Origin: Chytridium lagenaria
Lineage: Eukaryota; Chytridiomycota; Chytridiomycetes; Chytridiales; Chytridiaceae
DNA: 64,000 bases
Direction: 5' to 3'
Assembly (NCBI GenBank): GCA_025449115.1
Contig: JAHLKC010000103.1
Span: 79,822 to 143,821, forward strand
Shown here: positions 35,269-49,131 of the stretch, piece by piece
Layout of the letters: every line of letters begins with the position of its first letter
Position numbering within the stretch: position 1 is the first letter of the stretch
Notes under the pieces: generated by a model
Database searches by the model: none
What the model was told of the DNA's origin: nothing
The model's input: the letters and a program-made list of their open reading frames with translations, nothing else
Position numbers and translations under genes: made by a program

Positions 35269-38200
35269 ATGGCCCAGCACCGCAGCTTCTCCCTCGACAA
35301 GGCCTCATGGTTCTGGAAACAGCGCGACACCTCAAAGCCAATTGATGTCGACATTTCAACGCCTCTTCCATCCACAGCCAGTGCTAGCCCTGGCTCCATT
35401 TCAACGTTACAGTCAGCATGGCATCCTGTAACTTCCATGCCAACCAACATACATGTTGACCTAATGGCGGCGGGGGTTATTCCAGACCCATTTGTATCTA
35501 CCAACGAGAAAGACTTGCAATGGATTGGAGAGACCGATTGGTTGTATCGATGCACGTTTGATGTGAGCGGGGAGGGACAGAGTGGGGAAGATGATGCTTG
35601 GGTTGGCGAAGGGGAAATTGTGGAGCTTGTGTGTGATGGCCTTGACACAGATGCGACCGTCTACCTCAATGGAAAAGAGATCATGAAGGTATGGTGTGCT
35701 GACGGGATAGTTTGGTTGGTGGTTAAAGCTCCCAATTATAACCATTTCTTTTTAGGCAGACAACATGTTTATCCAGCATCGAACAGAAGTGACTGCTCAC
35801 CTCGGTTCTAAAGCTTTAAAAAGAAACTTTCGGAAGCAAAATGACCTTTGCATTTTATTTGCCTCCGCTTATAATCTTGGCAAGGATTTGGAAAGGATTC
35901 ATGGTACCCGTTCAGTATGGAACGGTGATGCTTCCCGCGTTTACGTCCGTAAAGCTCAATACCATTGGGGTTGGGACTGGGGCCCCGTCCTTATAACAGC
36001 CGGACCTTGGAAATCTGTATCTCTCGAGATGTTTACTTCCCGTGTCGCCAACGTCTTTGTTGACGTTGACTTTGACCCTATGCTCGGTTCGCCTTCTGGT
36101 CTCTCTAAGACAGAAATGAAGAACGTGAGAGTATCGGTGACGGCGTCGTTGGATGTGAGGGGTGGACAGGACATAGGATCGCTAGAAGTTGAGATGAGCA
36201 TTGTCGCGCCTGATCAAGCAACGGTTTTAGGAGTAACATCAGTGAAGCTTGATATAAATGGAATTGCAACACATACTTTTAATCTCGAAAATCCAAAGCT
36301 TTGGTGGCCGGCTGGTCTGGGTGGTCAGCCTATGTATACGGCTATTACCAAGGTTCGGGTGCATCAAAAGATTGTTGATGTGGTGAAGACTAGGTTTGGG
36401 GTTAGAAAGATCAAGCTTGTGGAGAATCCCATAGCCGTTTCTTCCTTTGTCCCATTGGATGGGATGGATAAGGTTGGACTAGAAACTCAGGCATCTTCGA
36501 CATTTTTCTTTGAAGTTAATGGGCGTCCTGTGTTCTGCGGAGGTGCAAACTGGATACCGGCGGATTCTTTCTTGACGAGGAAGTCGTCGGAAATGACATA
36601 TAGAAATTGGTTGACACTTATGGTAAAAGGAAACCAAAACATGATTCGTGTTTGGGGTGGCGGGTGAGCTATTTTTTCCTTTTACTTTTTACGTTGAAAA
36701 CTTAAATCCAGAGACATGATTCTCAATCTCTACTTTCTAAGAATCTACGAAAATGATATATTCTACGACCTCTGCGATGAACTCGGTCTTCTCGTTTGGC
36801 AAGACTTTATGTTTGCTTGTGGTGCATACCCAGCTCACAAAGAATTCCGGTCCCAAGTTGTTGAGGAATCCCGCCATGTTCTCCAACGTCTCCGCAATCA
36901 TCCTTGTCTGGCCATTCTCACTGGAAATAACGAAGACTATGCTTTTGCGGAATCAATGAATCTTGGCTACGATCCAGAAGATCAAAACGAGGAGAATTGG
37001 CTGCGAAGCGGGTTTCCCGCTAGGATTATATATGAGAAGGATCTGGCAAAGGTTGTGAAGGCGGTGTGTCCCAAGGTTCCGTATAAGCCTGGAAGTCCGT
37101 GGGGTGGAAAGACGACCGCTGATACCAATACAGGAGATATCCATCAATGGAATGGTATGATTTTTAATAACTTCCTTTTTAATCATTGCTAGTTTGGCAT
37201 GGAAGTCAAGAGCCTTACCAAAACTACGGTAAATTGGCTGGTCGATTTGTATCTGAGTTTGGCATGCAGGTTAGTAAATTGTCATGGGAACATTCATGAT
37301 CCGAATAACGAACGAGTCTTGTTCAATAGGGCTACCCTGTTCCCGAAACTTTTACATCCTTTTTTGAGCGAGGAACCCAACGAAAAAAATGCACCCTATG
37401 ACCGCCGTCGTCGACCACCACAACAAAGCGACAGGATTTGCGAGGAGAATCGCGTTGTACCTCTTTGAGAACTTGAGGTTTCAAGCTGGTTCCAACTTCG
37501 AGGAGTTCATGTGACTTTATAATTCATGCTTGATTTAACTATATTAGATACGCGACACAGCTTGTACAGTCAGAAGCTCTGTCTACAGCGTAAGTGGCGT
37601 TTTGATTAGATATCGTTGTCTTACTTATGGCTTAGTTATCGGACTTGGAGGAGGGAGTGGCGTGGGCGTGGACAAGAACTTGTAGGTGGTGCACTTGTAT
37701 GGCAGGTTAATATTTTGCAAATTTATGTTTGTTTTTTTTCTATACTTTCCGTGAGATCTGCGACATATTTGGCTTGTTTTTAATAATAGATTCTACTAGA
37801 TCAACGATTGTTGGCCATGCGTGAGCTGGGCTATCGTAGGTAATTAAAACACTTTCCCCTGCATAACATCGTTAACGTTACCACCAAAGATTACTACTGG
37901 CGACCGAAACCCGCGTACTTTACCGTCCGCCGTGAGCTTTCTCCTCTTGTTATTGGACTTGAGAGGGACGCGGAAAAGGGATCCGTGTCAGTTTGGTTAA
38001 ACAATTTATTGGATGAAGTGAACGATGTGACCGTTGCTGTAAAAATACATGAAATCGAGACGGGTAAACTTGTGGGTGAATCTACGTTTGTGGGGATACA
38101 GGCCTTGAGTAATGGGACGACAGAAGTTGCCAATATGGGATTGCCATCGATGTTTGGAGAGAAGAACAAGGGTGAGAGTCAACTATTAATTTTCGTTTTT

Positions 38201-38733
38201 GTGTTTCAACATACTTTTTTAAGAGACTCTATATTTTCTCATTCTTATTTACTTTTTGCTTTGTTCGTCCCTTATACTAAAGCCGCAGACACTGAACTTT
38301 ACCCTGACGCCCTCTCCCCTTCAGCCACTCCGTCTGTTCCAGTCGTTATAACAGCTTACGCCAAATCCACAAAAACCTCCCAAGTCCTTTCCCGCTCCAC
38401 TTCCTGGCCTCAACCTCTCCGTCACCTTCCTACCCTCTCCCGTCTCCCGCCCTTAAAATCGAAGTTGATCGTCAATCTTGGCACGATAGCGAAACTGGTG
38501 ACGACCACGCGACCGTTACTATCACCTCAACTTTACCTGTTAAAGGCGTTTGGCTTTATGTGGAAGGACGGCCTGCGGTGGCGCCAGGGGTGATGGGTGA
38601 GAATGCGGTTGTATTTGATGATAATATGCTGGATATTGTGCCTGGGGATGAAATTATTGTGGAGTGTATCGGATTAAGGGAGGAAGATGTGGTCAAAGCG
38701 AGGTGGTATGGGGACTGGGAGGGAGCTCTGTAA
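35269..38733 (+). CDS. Beta-mannosidase (GH2 family)
   Basis: Releases terminal beta-mannose from manno-oligosaccharides and N-glycan cores. ATG 35269 has no signal peptide, so a cytosolic form is likely. Visible in order: FSLDKASWFWKQRD, AWHPVTSMPTNIHVDLMAAG, TDWLYRCTF, CDGLDTDATVYLNGKEI, after an intron ADNMFIQHRTEV, KAQYHWGWDWGPVL, PKLWWPAGLGGQPMY, FCGGANWIPADSF, MIRVWGGG, then IYENDIFYDLCDELGLLVWQ, DFMFACGAYPAH, LTGNNEDYAF (acid/base GNNE), HQWNG, FVSEFGMQ (nucleophile SEFG), DHHNKATGF, LGYRR and DYYWRPKPAYFTVRRELSP. The C-terminal beta domain ends ARWYGDWEGAL. At least six introns. Between SWPQPLRHL and PALKIEVD (about 38415-38455) a frame change is needed. Both catalytic Glu residues are present. 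Confidence 0.9.
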
Positions 38734-39041
38734 ATTTCGAATTTCTTTTGTGATGTGCATATAAAAATACTTCAGACATTATAAACGACAGTTCTAATTG
38801 TTCTTCTATTTGTTCGGGGTATTCTATGCAAAATGTCTATCCATAAACAAAGATGATTAAAGCGATAATTAAAATACAACAAACAATAGTCTCACACGAA
38901 ACAAAACCATCAAAAAACTTCGTCCCTCTAAAGACACAGGCATACTGTCAAACGCCTGACCACGCCACCATAATATTAAAAGAGAATTAAAAAAGGGAGG
39001 GTTGAAAGTGCCAAAGCATAAGAAAAGGACCCAAAAGCGTT
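38734..39041. other. Intergenic between convergent genes
   Basis: 3' UTR sequence only. It contains an 'ataaaaat' at 38760 suitable as a poly(A) region for beta-mannosidase. No gene or repeat. Confidence 0.5.
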
Positions 39042-40447
39042 TCAGCGGTTAAAGATCTGGTTATCTCTTCCATTGCAATCAAATTGGGTCACGGGGGTTC
39101 CAGCCTCATGCACGTTCGTACCGCTCAATTCCAAACATTTACCACTATGCCTTGCCCTGAAACCTCCGCTGCTAGTCAATGAGAAGTGTTGGTTTTGGGA
39201 GTTGGTACAGCTCCAAAACTACACGTAATTTCATTAATTCAATATCTCCAAAAGGTAATAAAAAGATATAAAATGACTTCAAGGGGACGTAATGCTTACT
39301 CCAACAGTTGCACCATTTACCAAGGACTGTCCTAATACGTCGACACAGAGATCGAGTTTGAAATAGTACAGCCTGACGAAGGAACTAGCGTTGTCAATAG
39401 GTTGAATGCTAATGGTTTGGTTCAAATTTCGGGAGTCACAGGCACGGACGCGGAAGAGACGGGTGCCGGTGGTAGATCTGCCGTCCGAAGCGTCAAGACA
39501 GAGAGGAGTGGGTGTACTATAAACGAAATTAGTGAATGCACTTATCAATAAGAATATAATAAAAAAGGGAGCTTTATAGGAAACCGCGATAAAGTGAGAA
39601 TCTGTGAGCGCAATAAAAGAGAGGAGAAAAAGCAAGCAATTGCAAGAACCACTCTAAACCGAACAGTAAAAATAGGATAAAGCGAACAGCTCAATAGATT
39701 TTGACAAAGTAACTCACTTGGCTTCAATTTTGGACTTTAACTGTCCATACCAAGTCTGAGGCACGCTTGCCGGCCATGAGCAACTTACAGGCTGTCTCAA
39801 CCGATCATTTGACGTATCAGCGAAATCCTGAGTCCAAAATCCCCTCCCTGTCGACGATACAGAGAATCCAGACCCAAAATACCTCGGTCGAGTATGGAGA
39901 AGGTTGGCGTTATGGGCGGGCGAACGTTGCCACGCAGCTATCACTTGGTTCTCGCTCACTGAGTTGTCCGCACATCTAAGAATGAAGCGGGTCAGCTTTG
40001 AGAATATAAAAGAAAGATAAATAATAATATGTTAATACAACTTACTCTCTGCCAAGAATGTCCAGTCGGTGACATATGACGCCAGTCTGTTTCCCCAAAA
40101 CATCCCGTTGCAAGAATCATGTCTCAACCCACAATTTCTCGACATACTACACGAAAAAGGTCAATACACAGGCGTAAACAAGGGAAATCATACTCTTGTG
40201 AATGTGCCTGCGCGGAATTGATGAGACGCTGATCGAGAGAAAGATTGGGGAGATTGTAGTAACGTCTGTAAGCATTGATCTTGAGTTTTAGTTAGCAAGG
40301 AATTGGCCTGGATGACTGCGGGACCAAAAAAGAATATCCTGCCTTAGCGATCATGGTGCAAGGAGTGGTGATAGATGATTGCGCATCTACAAAGTCGAAC
40401 GAGGCGGCAGCGACCGCTAACGCCAATATGAACTTCAGGACGACCAT
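39042..40447 (-). CDS. Secreted CAP (SCP/PR-1) domain protein with C-terminal beta-trefoil lectin domain
   Basis: ATG 40447 opens a signal peptide (MVVLKFILALAVAAASFDFV). The CAP domain follows over several exons: INAYRRYYNLPNLSLDQRL, NSAQAHSQ (about 40285-40205), HDSCNGMFWGNRLASYVTDW (about 40115-40050), then SENQVIAAWQRSPAHNANLL, FGSGFSVS and GFWTQDFA (about 39960-39815), matching CAP motifs W--S--H--N and WTQ-FA. After introns comes a ricin-B-type carbohydrate-binding trefoil: PLCLDASDGRSTTGTRLF, CVDVLGQSLVNGATVGV, CTNSQNQHFSL, GKCLELSGT and NGRDNQIFNR, with QxF in place of QxW, stopping at 39042. There is no ricin A-chain-like toxin domain; the trefoil is only a sugar-binding module. Likely extracellular, binding glycans or sterols. 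One intron (near 40315-40270) has a weak donor (GTCCCG). Confidence 0.82.
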
Positions 40448-41022
40448 TCTTGCAATGTTGTTTCTGGAGGACGTGTTTTCGTTGCGAGGCTCGTCTTTAT
40501 TTTCCTGTAAAAAGGCTCAACACGATTTAAACAACACGGGTGAACAATCGTATGCGGTATGAGTCTTTTATAACAAACAATATAAGGATAAGAGACATCG
40601 TTACGAACAAAGGGTTATGGTTTGGAAGCATTGCTTCAGGCATTTAAGAATTAGGACAATGCGAAGATCTCTGAAGAAAGCACCTGAATCAAGGGTTATG
40701 TCAAGGTTTAGTTCCCAATCAGCAAATTATGGCGGACCACAGGTAAAAACGGGATGATGTTTGAAGTACGGACAAGAAAGTGCAACGTTGGGACATGAAG
40801 TTGTATAAACAAAAAGTGAGAGGTGAAGGAAGAGGGATTCCTGACATTTGGATGCATTCTTCATATACACCCTATTCCGTACACCGCTTCCATATCTAAA
40901 ACTATTGAAACCGTCGCATTCTCTTCCTAGCTTTGATACATCTGTTCATCGAGGGGTCAGTCAAGCGAGAGACAACCTCAGGACAACCTTCCTAGTTCAG
41001 TCAAAATTTCAAAACCTGGACC
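40448..41022. other. Intergenic between divergent genes
   Basis: Promoter region for the CAP-lectin gene (left) and the Sec1-like gene (right). No gene or repeat recognised. Confidence 0.5.
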
Positions 41023-44000
41023 ATGACCGACCTCCCCAGTTCGACCCGCTCTTTCTTCTCCGACCTCCTTCCAAACCTCAGCAACACCGTCCTCATATAC
41101 GATAAACCGTTTGAACAGGTACAATTTCATCATCTCTTCATCTCCACTGGGTTTTCGACCTTAATCATTTTGCTTTCGCATTTCCTCAATCCAACACATG
41201 AACAGGTCATAAAATGGAGCTGTCCTGGCGGATTTGGCGCATTCCTAGACGCAGGTGTGATCGCTCTCCGTAGCCTTGAGACCATTTCCGAAAAAGTAGG
41301 AAAGGAGTTTGGATCCAGCGCTTCCATGAATAATGAAGATGTGAGGGACGCACCAATCTTTGGTGATGATCCCGCAGAGATAGGGTTTGTTTTCCTCCAT
41401 TCCGCGATCAACAGAGTCTTCTCGTATTTACCATGTATTTATAGAACCTTAATGAACGTCACCTCTGTTCTTTTCCTCATCTCCACACATCTTGCCCGTC
41501 ACTCTGATGTCATTCGCTACATCCTACATCCGCGTCCACCTCTTCCCGTCCATCCCGGAGTTCCCGGTCGGCCGCCTCAACGTTTTTTTAAAGAGTGTAG
41601 GATTGTATGCAGCGTATCGGAGGTGGCTCATGTTGCAGGGTTGGAAATGGAACCTGACCTTGTGGCAGAATACGAGGCTTATCTTGGATTTGAGAGGTAT
41701 TTCGGGAGAGTCGAGAGTAAGGTTAAAGCATGGATGAGTGAAAGGGGTGAGAGGTATGTCTTTTCTTTCCTTTCATCTTGAGTGTTATCTTTTCCGCATA
41801 TTAGCATGTTAGTTACTTACTTTCTCCTGGTCTGTTTAGCTACCCCGATTTTGAATTCGAAGAGGATCCAGTCGTGATCGTCGAACATCTTCCCCTTGTC
41901 TACGCCACCATCTCTAACGACCTCTTTGTGATCCCCTCGGACATATTTCCAAGGCTCTACCCACGTGATGAAGGTAATTTCTTTTTAAAACCGTTTCTTA
42001 TTATAAATAAGGTCAGACAGTGAAAAGTTTGGATGCTCCGACGTCTTTTGACGTAATATAAGTTATGGTTTTTTGTTCTCATCTTTATAGCGGGACACTC
42101 GCGATCTTGCCGCGTCCATATCCTCCATGTTAGAAAGCATGAATCTCAAAGAGGAGTATTTTGTTTTAGGCAAAAACCCCTTTATTCTTCCATTTATTTA
42201 CATATTAAAATAGGCGAAACTTCCAAATCCGTATCCCGCTGCATCATCGCGCAATCCATGACCTCACCTCGTCGGAAATCAGAGTCGAATGTTGCCGTGA
42301 TACTTGTAGACAGGGTAAACTTCATGTATGGGATCAAGTCTGACCCTTTTCCCTCTTATACAGACTTACGACCTGGCAACACCTGTAAGCCATAGCGATA
42401 ACCTAATTGATCAGATGAGGAACGTTATGGGCGATGGGAGCATGGATGTGATGATTGATTCAACTGCTATATTGCCAGAATGGGATCAAGGAGGTAAACA
42501 GCATTCTTTGACTCATCCTTACGCCGTTAGGTCCCGCGACCCTCTCCCACGGCTCCGACCCTGACACCATGGATCTGTTGACCGTTCTCACAATGCTGGG
42601 AAGGAAAGACGGGCTGGTGGCGGTTCGGAAACGCATTGTAGACTTAATCGGACGGTATGTGCCTGATGGACGACCAAAAGTCTTGGGGAAGGTGACTTTG
42701 GAGCAATTAGAGAGACTTCTGCGGGTCCTTGTGGATGGGTCTGGAGGCATTGGGGGATCCCTTTTAGAGACTGTGGCAGGGGTTGTAGAGGGAGTTAGAG
42801 AGGGGTGAGGGTTTTATACTGGTGGTTAGCTGATTAGGTTGATAGACAGGCTGTAAATTGGGATGAATTGATGGCAATTGAACGAGTGATTGCAATGTCG
42901 GTGGCTGAAGCGCCAGAGGCTTCTTCTGTTATTGCACCTATCAGGGATGTCGTGAGTCAAGGACTACAAAGGCAATCTGGTGAGTAACTTTTCGGTTTAT
43001 CATGTTCTAATATATATTTGACAAAGCAGGAACATCTACTCCACCTCATCTACGTACCGGTACACCCCCACACTCTCCTTCACCAGCATCGTCTCGGTTG
43101 CCCTCAACAGCCTCAAGTTATACGGGTCGTAGTTCGACAGTTGAAGCGAGGAACGCGGGGTTGATGATGCATTGCGGTTGATGGTATTTGGGTTTGGATT
43201 ACTTGGAAGAGTTGGAGGAGGAGATAAAGGGTTTGGGGAGGAGGAGGAAATGCTTGTGAGGGATGCCTTAGTGAAAGCTGTGATGAGCGACGCTGGATTT
43301 GGGGAACAGGATGTGAGTGCTCTTTCTTCCCTAAACTGTCGGGTTTTATTTTGGTAATAATCTGTAGTCTACTTCTGCTTTGTGGAGGAAATGGAGGAAG
43401 GATGTGGATGAATGGACAAATGATTGCGTTAGAGTTTTGAAAAGGATCATGGGTGGGATGCAAAAGACCACATCAAATCCGTTTAGGTATAGCTGTCTTT
43501 CTTAAATCTTATAACTTATGCTTTATTGTTTAGCGGATCATCACCTCAGGGATTTCAGTCGCTTATACGTCGGATTGCTTTAGAAGCTGCTCATACGCCA
43601 AGTGGCGTGGCTGGAGCTGGTCAGACGGCGACCGGTGTGAGCGGGATGGATGAGCTTGTGCATGTACCGTATGGGGGACTTTGGGATCGGTGTTAAGTGG
43701 ATTCAGGTGAGTAATTTTGATTTCGTACATTATTATACACCTTTTGTGTTATACACGTTGAAATGGCTTAAAAAAAAAAGTGTGTTTGGACGAAAGAAAA
43801 TGGGATTAACGGATTGCTTTATAACTGCCAGTTGCGCAGCGAGCTATTGTCACCGTTTTTTTCCCTTCCTACGCGCTTTTGACCAATATCAATTTTTAAT
43901 ATCTAATTGTTACATTCCATAAAACCAGCCGTCTTCTCGGAGGTGGCAACCGACTGCGACCAGGCCATTTTTCAAGAGTCATAATATTTGTCGTTGGTGG

Positions 44001-44163
44001 TATGACATGCATGGAGATGCGCGACGTGAGGGAAGCAGTGAGGGAAGCAAGTGGAGGTTTACCTGCAGGAGGGACGCAGATAATGGTAGGGTCGACGGGG
44101 CTGTTAAGTGGAGTGGATGTAGTTAGGAGATTGTTCCCTCAAGTGCCGAGGACGTTGATTTAG
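41023..44163 (+). CDS. Sec1/Munc18-family protein, SCFD2-like
   Basis: Sec1/Munc18 proteins clasp SNARE bundles during vesicle fusion; the SCFD2 branch is divergent and little characterised. ATG 41023 begins MTDLPSSTRSFFSDLLPNLS then TVLIYDKPFEQ. Later exons carry CPGGFGAFLDAGVIALRSLE, ALEMEP-like VAEYEAYLGFERYFGRVE, FEEDPVVIVEHLPLVYATIS, DLFVIPSDIFPRLYPRDE, SVSRCIIAQSMTSPRRKSE, VAVILVDRTYDLATPVSHSD (the Sec1 'LDR--D--TP--H' block, here VDR) and DLLTVLTMLGRKDGLVAVRK. The C-terminal exon is diagnostic: HFSRVIIFVVGGMTCMEMRD, QIMVGSTGLLSGVDVVRRLF, ending at 44163. About ten introns. Frame continuity across all junctions was not proven. Confidence 0.75.
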
Positions 44164-44340
44164 TAAAGTAAAATTTTGGAGTGGGGATTATTTTATCTCT
44201 CATTATTCTTTTAAAGAAAACTTATGAAATTCATATCTGTAACATCGTCTTCCCTTCTAAAAATCTTTCCCGTTGCCTCTCTTTCCACACCGTTAAAATT
44301 ATTTGACTCCCAGAACTTCCATTAATAAATTTTTCAGACG

Positions 44341-44787
44341 TTGATGCAAGGCCCTTCCATAATATCCTCAACGTTCTCCAAAAGTCCGGGAAGGCCGCAC
44401 TTAAAGTCGACAATTCAAGAAAGGCGTATCCGAAATACCGCCCGTCAACGCGCTCTTAGAGCCAGAATATCCCCAGAAGAAAAGGAAATCCGTAGAGACG
44501 CCGATGCCCATCGGAAGCGTGCAGCCAGAGCAATGGAGACCTCTGAACAAGCGAACGCACGGAGAGCAGCCAATGCTGCTCGACGGAAAGCAATGAGGGA
44601 GAGACAGCCTCTTGAAGAAAAGGAAAGGCGGAGGGCTTTGGATACTTCACGGAAGAGAGAGTTGAGGGCTGCGGAAACGGCGGAGGAGAGGGAGAAACGG
44701 AGGGCAGCGGATGCTGAGCGAAAGAGAGGTATGCGAGCGGAAAGAAGTACTGGAAAAGAAGGGTGCCCAGTGGGAGCCAGACCATGA
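44341..44787 (+). CDS. STPR protein: four exact-length 23-residue charged repeats
   Basis: A single-exon 148-codon frame. After a short Ser/Pro leader (SKSPGRPHLKSTIQ, an AT-hook-like GRP) come four tandem units of exactly 23 residues, phased on [ERQ]-x3-E-x-x-x-[IR]R, as in ISPEEKEIRRDADAHRKR, ETSEQANARRAANAARRK, QPLEEKERRRALDTSRKR and ETAEEREKRRAADAERKR. This is the score-and-three-peptide repeat (STPR) known from silkworm FMBP-1, where it binds AT-rich DNA. It is also found at the N-terminus of some Helitron-encoded proteins. The protein ends soon after the fourth unit (RSTGKEG). No helicase or Rep domain lies nearby, so it may be a small DNA-binding protein or a transposon-derived stub. 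Confidence 0.75.
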   Translation: MMQGPSIISSTFSKSPGRPHLKSTIQERRIRNTARQRALRARISPEEKEIRRDADAHRKRAARAMETSEQANARRAANAARRKAMRERQPLEEKERRRALDTSRKRELRAAETAEEREKRRAADAERKRGMRAERSTGKEGCPVGARP

Positions 44788-45194
44788 TGACTTGTGCATT
44801 CCGTGGATGTGAAGAGGAACGTTTGTAGAAGAGAGAGGTCATATTTGAATAAAATATACATTGAGCTGGCTCAATGGAGAGAGAGAAATGGACTAGACAT
44901 GTTATTACGTCCCATCAGAACGCGTCTGGTTGAGATAAAGAGCTAAATGCAACACTAATACATTAAACAGCTCTATAGAAACCATACTATATGTGTATCC
45001 ATTATCCATTTCAGGATACTTGAAAGCACTTAAACGCACTACACGGAAATCGTGCGATCTGTTTCATGGCACTCTTAAACTAGTTTGCTGCAGCTTTAAA
45101 ACCTGCTTGGACGCATACCCCACGATATCAGCACCAAGCTCACCAATTTTTGTGGTATTTTACGAAATTCTCCACCACCCACAACAACCTATTC
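44788..45194. other. Intergenic
   Basis: Spacer and promoter of the aspartic protease; a CCACCACCCACAACAACC leader precedes its ATG. No gene seen. Confidence 0.5.
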
Positions 45195-47211
<2,017 letters not shown>

Positions 47212-47838
47212 GTTTTGAAATGATATAGTTTTTATTTTTCGTTACCCTTTCTGTTTTCCGTTTTCTTTCTCTGAGTATTTTGTTTGCTCTTTTTTTGGTA
47301 GCCTCTTTTCTATTTTTGATATGTGGCAAGAATTGAAAATATTAGTGGTAGCCGTTGTATCGTTCTTCGGGGTTTTTTTGGGGGCGTTAAGTTGTTGCTA
47401 TTTTTTTAATATTTACCTCATTTGGAATTGGATGGATGCATGATAAAATGAAGTAGCATTATTTCACCTATTATTTTTTTTTTTCAGTTCATGTTTAGTG
47501 GTCAACACTGTTGAGCATGGTTTATCTTTGGCCACGGTTGAGTATGGTTTATCTGCAGGCCGTTATGAAAAAATGGATCTTTGAAAATGCAGGGAATCTC
47601 TTCTCTACTTTTGACTTTTGGGGATTTTGGTCTTTTATTTCGTTCTTTCAAATGGATGCGCGTTTTGGAGAGACAGACAAGAGACAGAGATAACAATTGA
47701 TAGTGCAATAAGAATGGATCATGAAAATAGAAGGCTGAAATGAAGCGACGGGGGAGTGAGGGTAAAATAATAGACTTTGATATTCCTTTAATAGAATTGA
47801 AAAGAAAAGAAAAATGATTTTTCATTCAAGTCATTAAA
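47212..47838. other. Intergenic between convergent genes
   Basis: T-rich spacer with no supported gene. 'catggtttatctttggccac' and 'gtatggtttatctgcaggcc' near 47517-47560 form a weak local duplication. Confidence 0.5.
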
Positions 47839-48301
47839 TTAACGACGACGACGCTCGTTTGCGGGGTCTCCGTTTCCAAATGGCAAGCTTGCAGCTACGA
47901 ATTCAGCGGCACCAGAAGATCCGACTTCTTCGTCTTCGATAAGGTTGGCGATGGGTGCGACTGCTTCTTCTTCTACGATGGCCTCTTCTCCAGCGAAGGG
48001 GGCGATAGCTTCTTCTTCTGCGATGGCTTCTTCTGCTGCGAAGGCTTCTTCTTCTGCGATAGCTTCTTCTTCTGTGAAGGGGGTGATGGCATCTTCTACG
48101 ATGGGGGCAGCGTTTTGACGCCTTGCGAGATGTTTAAAGTTGAAGAGGGATTCTGGGGTGAGGTTGGGGTTCGGCACCTGAAATGGGTGGGGGGGAAAGA
48201 AGGGTTAGAAACCGGTTGGTGGTAGTGAAATATCGTATGCTTACAGCGAGGGCGGTTGAAGCGAGGAAGGCAAAGAGGGAGATGACGGTGATGAATTTCA
48301 T
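47839..48301 (-). CDS. Small secreted acidic repeat protein
   Basis: Two exons: 48301-48245 encodes a clean signal peptide (MKFITVISLFAFLASTALA, ending exactly at the GTAAGC donor), and 48177-47839 encodes VPNPNLTPESLFNFKHLARR, then a run of Glu/Ala blocks (EEEAIAEEE, FAAEEAIAEEEAIAPF, EEAIVEEEAVAPI). It finishes NERRRR. KHLARR followed by the acidic blocks and the terminal RRRR look like basic processing sites. No family recognised; it could be an extracellular scaffold or pheromone-precursor-like peptide. The repeated GCTTCTTCTTCT DNA makes copy number mutable. Confidence 0.7.
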
Positions 48302-49131
48302 GTTGATGTGTTTTTGGTCTTGGGAGAGGAGTGAGTTGAGTTTTTTTTTTTTGAGGTAGGATTGAGTGATGGGTGTGGAAGTGGTTGGAATGGTATGCAG
48401 GACGATGAGGGGAAGGGATGGAAGGTAGGTGGTTCTTTATATGTTAAAATTTGACGGAATGTTTTGCTAAAGGCTATTGCGGCCAATGTTGCACAAGTAC
48501 GGAGAAGTTGACCGCATATTAGTAAATAAAAATAAATATAATTAAAACAGTTTGTACTACGTAATAAACTTTTCAACATTTTGTCATAAACAAAATCATT
48601 AATTATTAATAATTATTTGTTTTGTTTTGCTATAATAAATATACCACATCGATACCATCATTGATTGTTTGCGTTTCATCAACCCCCCTGTCGCATGAGT
48701 CTTCTTGTTTCATGTCATGTGAAAGTTTGAGGCATCGCACGAACTAACTCTCTTGCTCACCATGCTATCAAATGACGATGATGATGACGACGAAGAAAAA
48801 GGAAGGGTGTTAGACAGCAAGGTTTCAGTTCATCCTTAAATCATGGAAATCCCTGCGTCGATTAGGCCCCCACTTTTCCTTTTCCTCTTCCTCCTCGGCA
48901 GGGCTTGTTAGTTCAATGGGCATAGTTGAATCACGAGCTATTCAAAGTTCAATCAGTCCGTATGCACAATGGCCGGTGGACACTTTGTTTTTCTACACAA
49001 TCGCACGCAACCCGACGTGGTTCCTTTCGTTGAAATAATCAGCGTCCTCACTCTTTACCTGCATTCATCTTTTCTTGTCTTTCCAGTTCACCTCTTGTTC
49101 CATTTGGGAAGTAGTTGATACGATACGGAAC
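48302..49131. other. Intergenic between divergent genes
   Basis: AT-rich promoter region of both neighbours. A GATGATGATGACGACGAAGAA stretch occurs near 48775. No gene or tRNA found. Confidence 0.5.

Noticed and set aside
39042..39640. Ricin-type toxin
   Set aside because: Only the carbohydrate-binding beta-trefoil module is present; there is no N-glycosidase A-chain-like domain, and the fusion partner is a CAP domain.
48900..48970. Possible tRNA-like segment ('gttagttcaatgggcatag ... gttcaatc')
   Set aside because: No acceptor stem pairing or standard D/anticodon arms could be drawn; no other tRNA candidate was found in the window.
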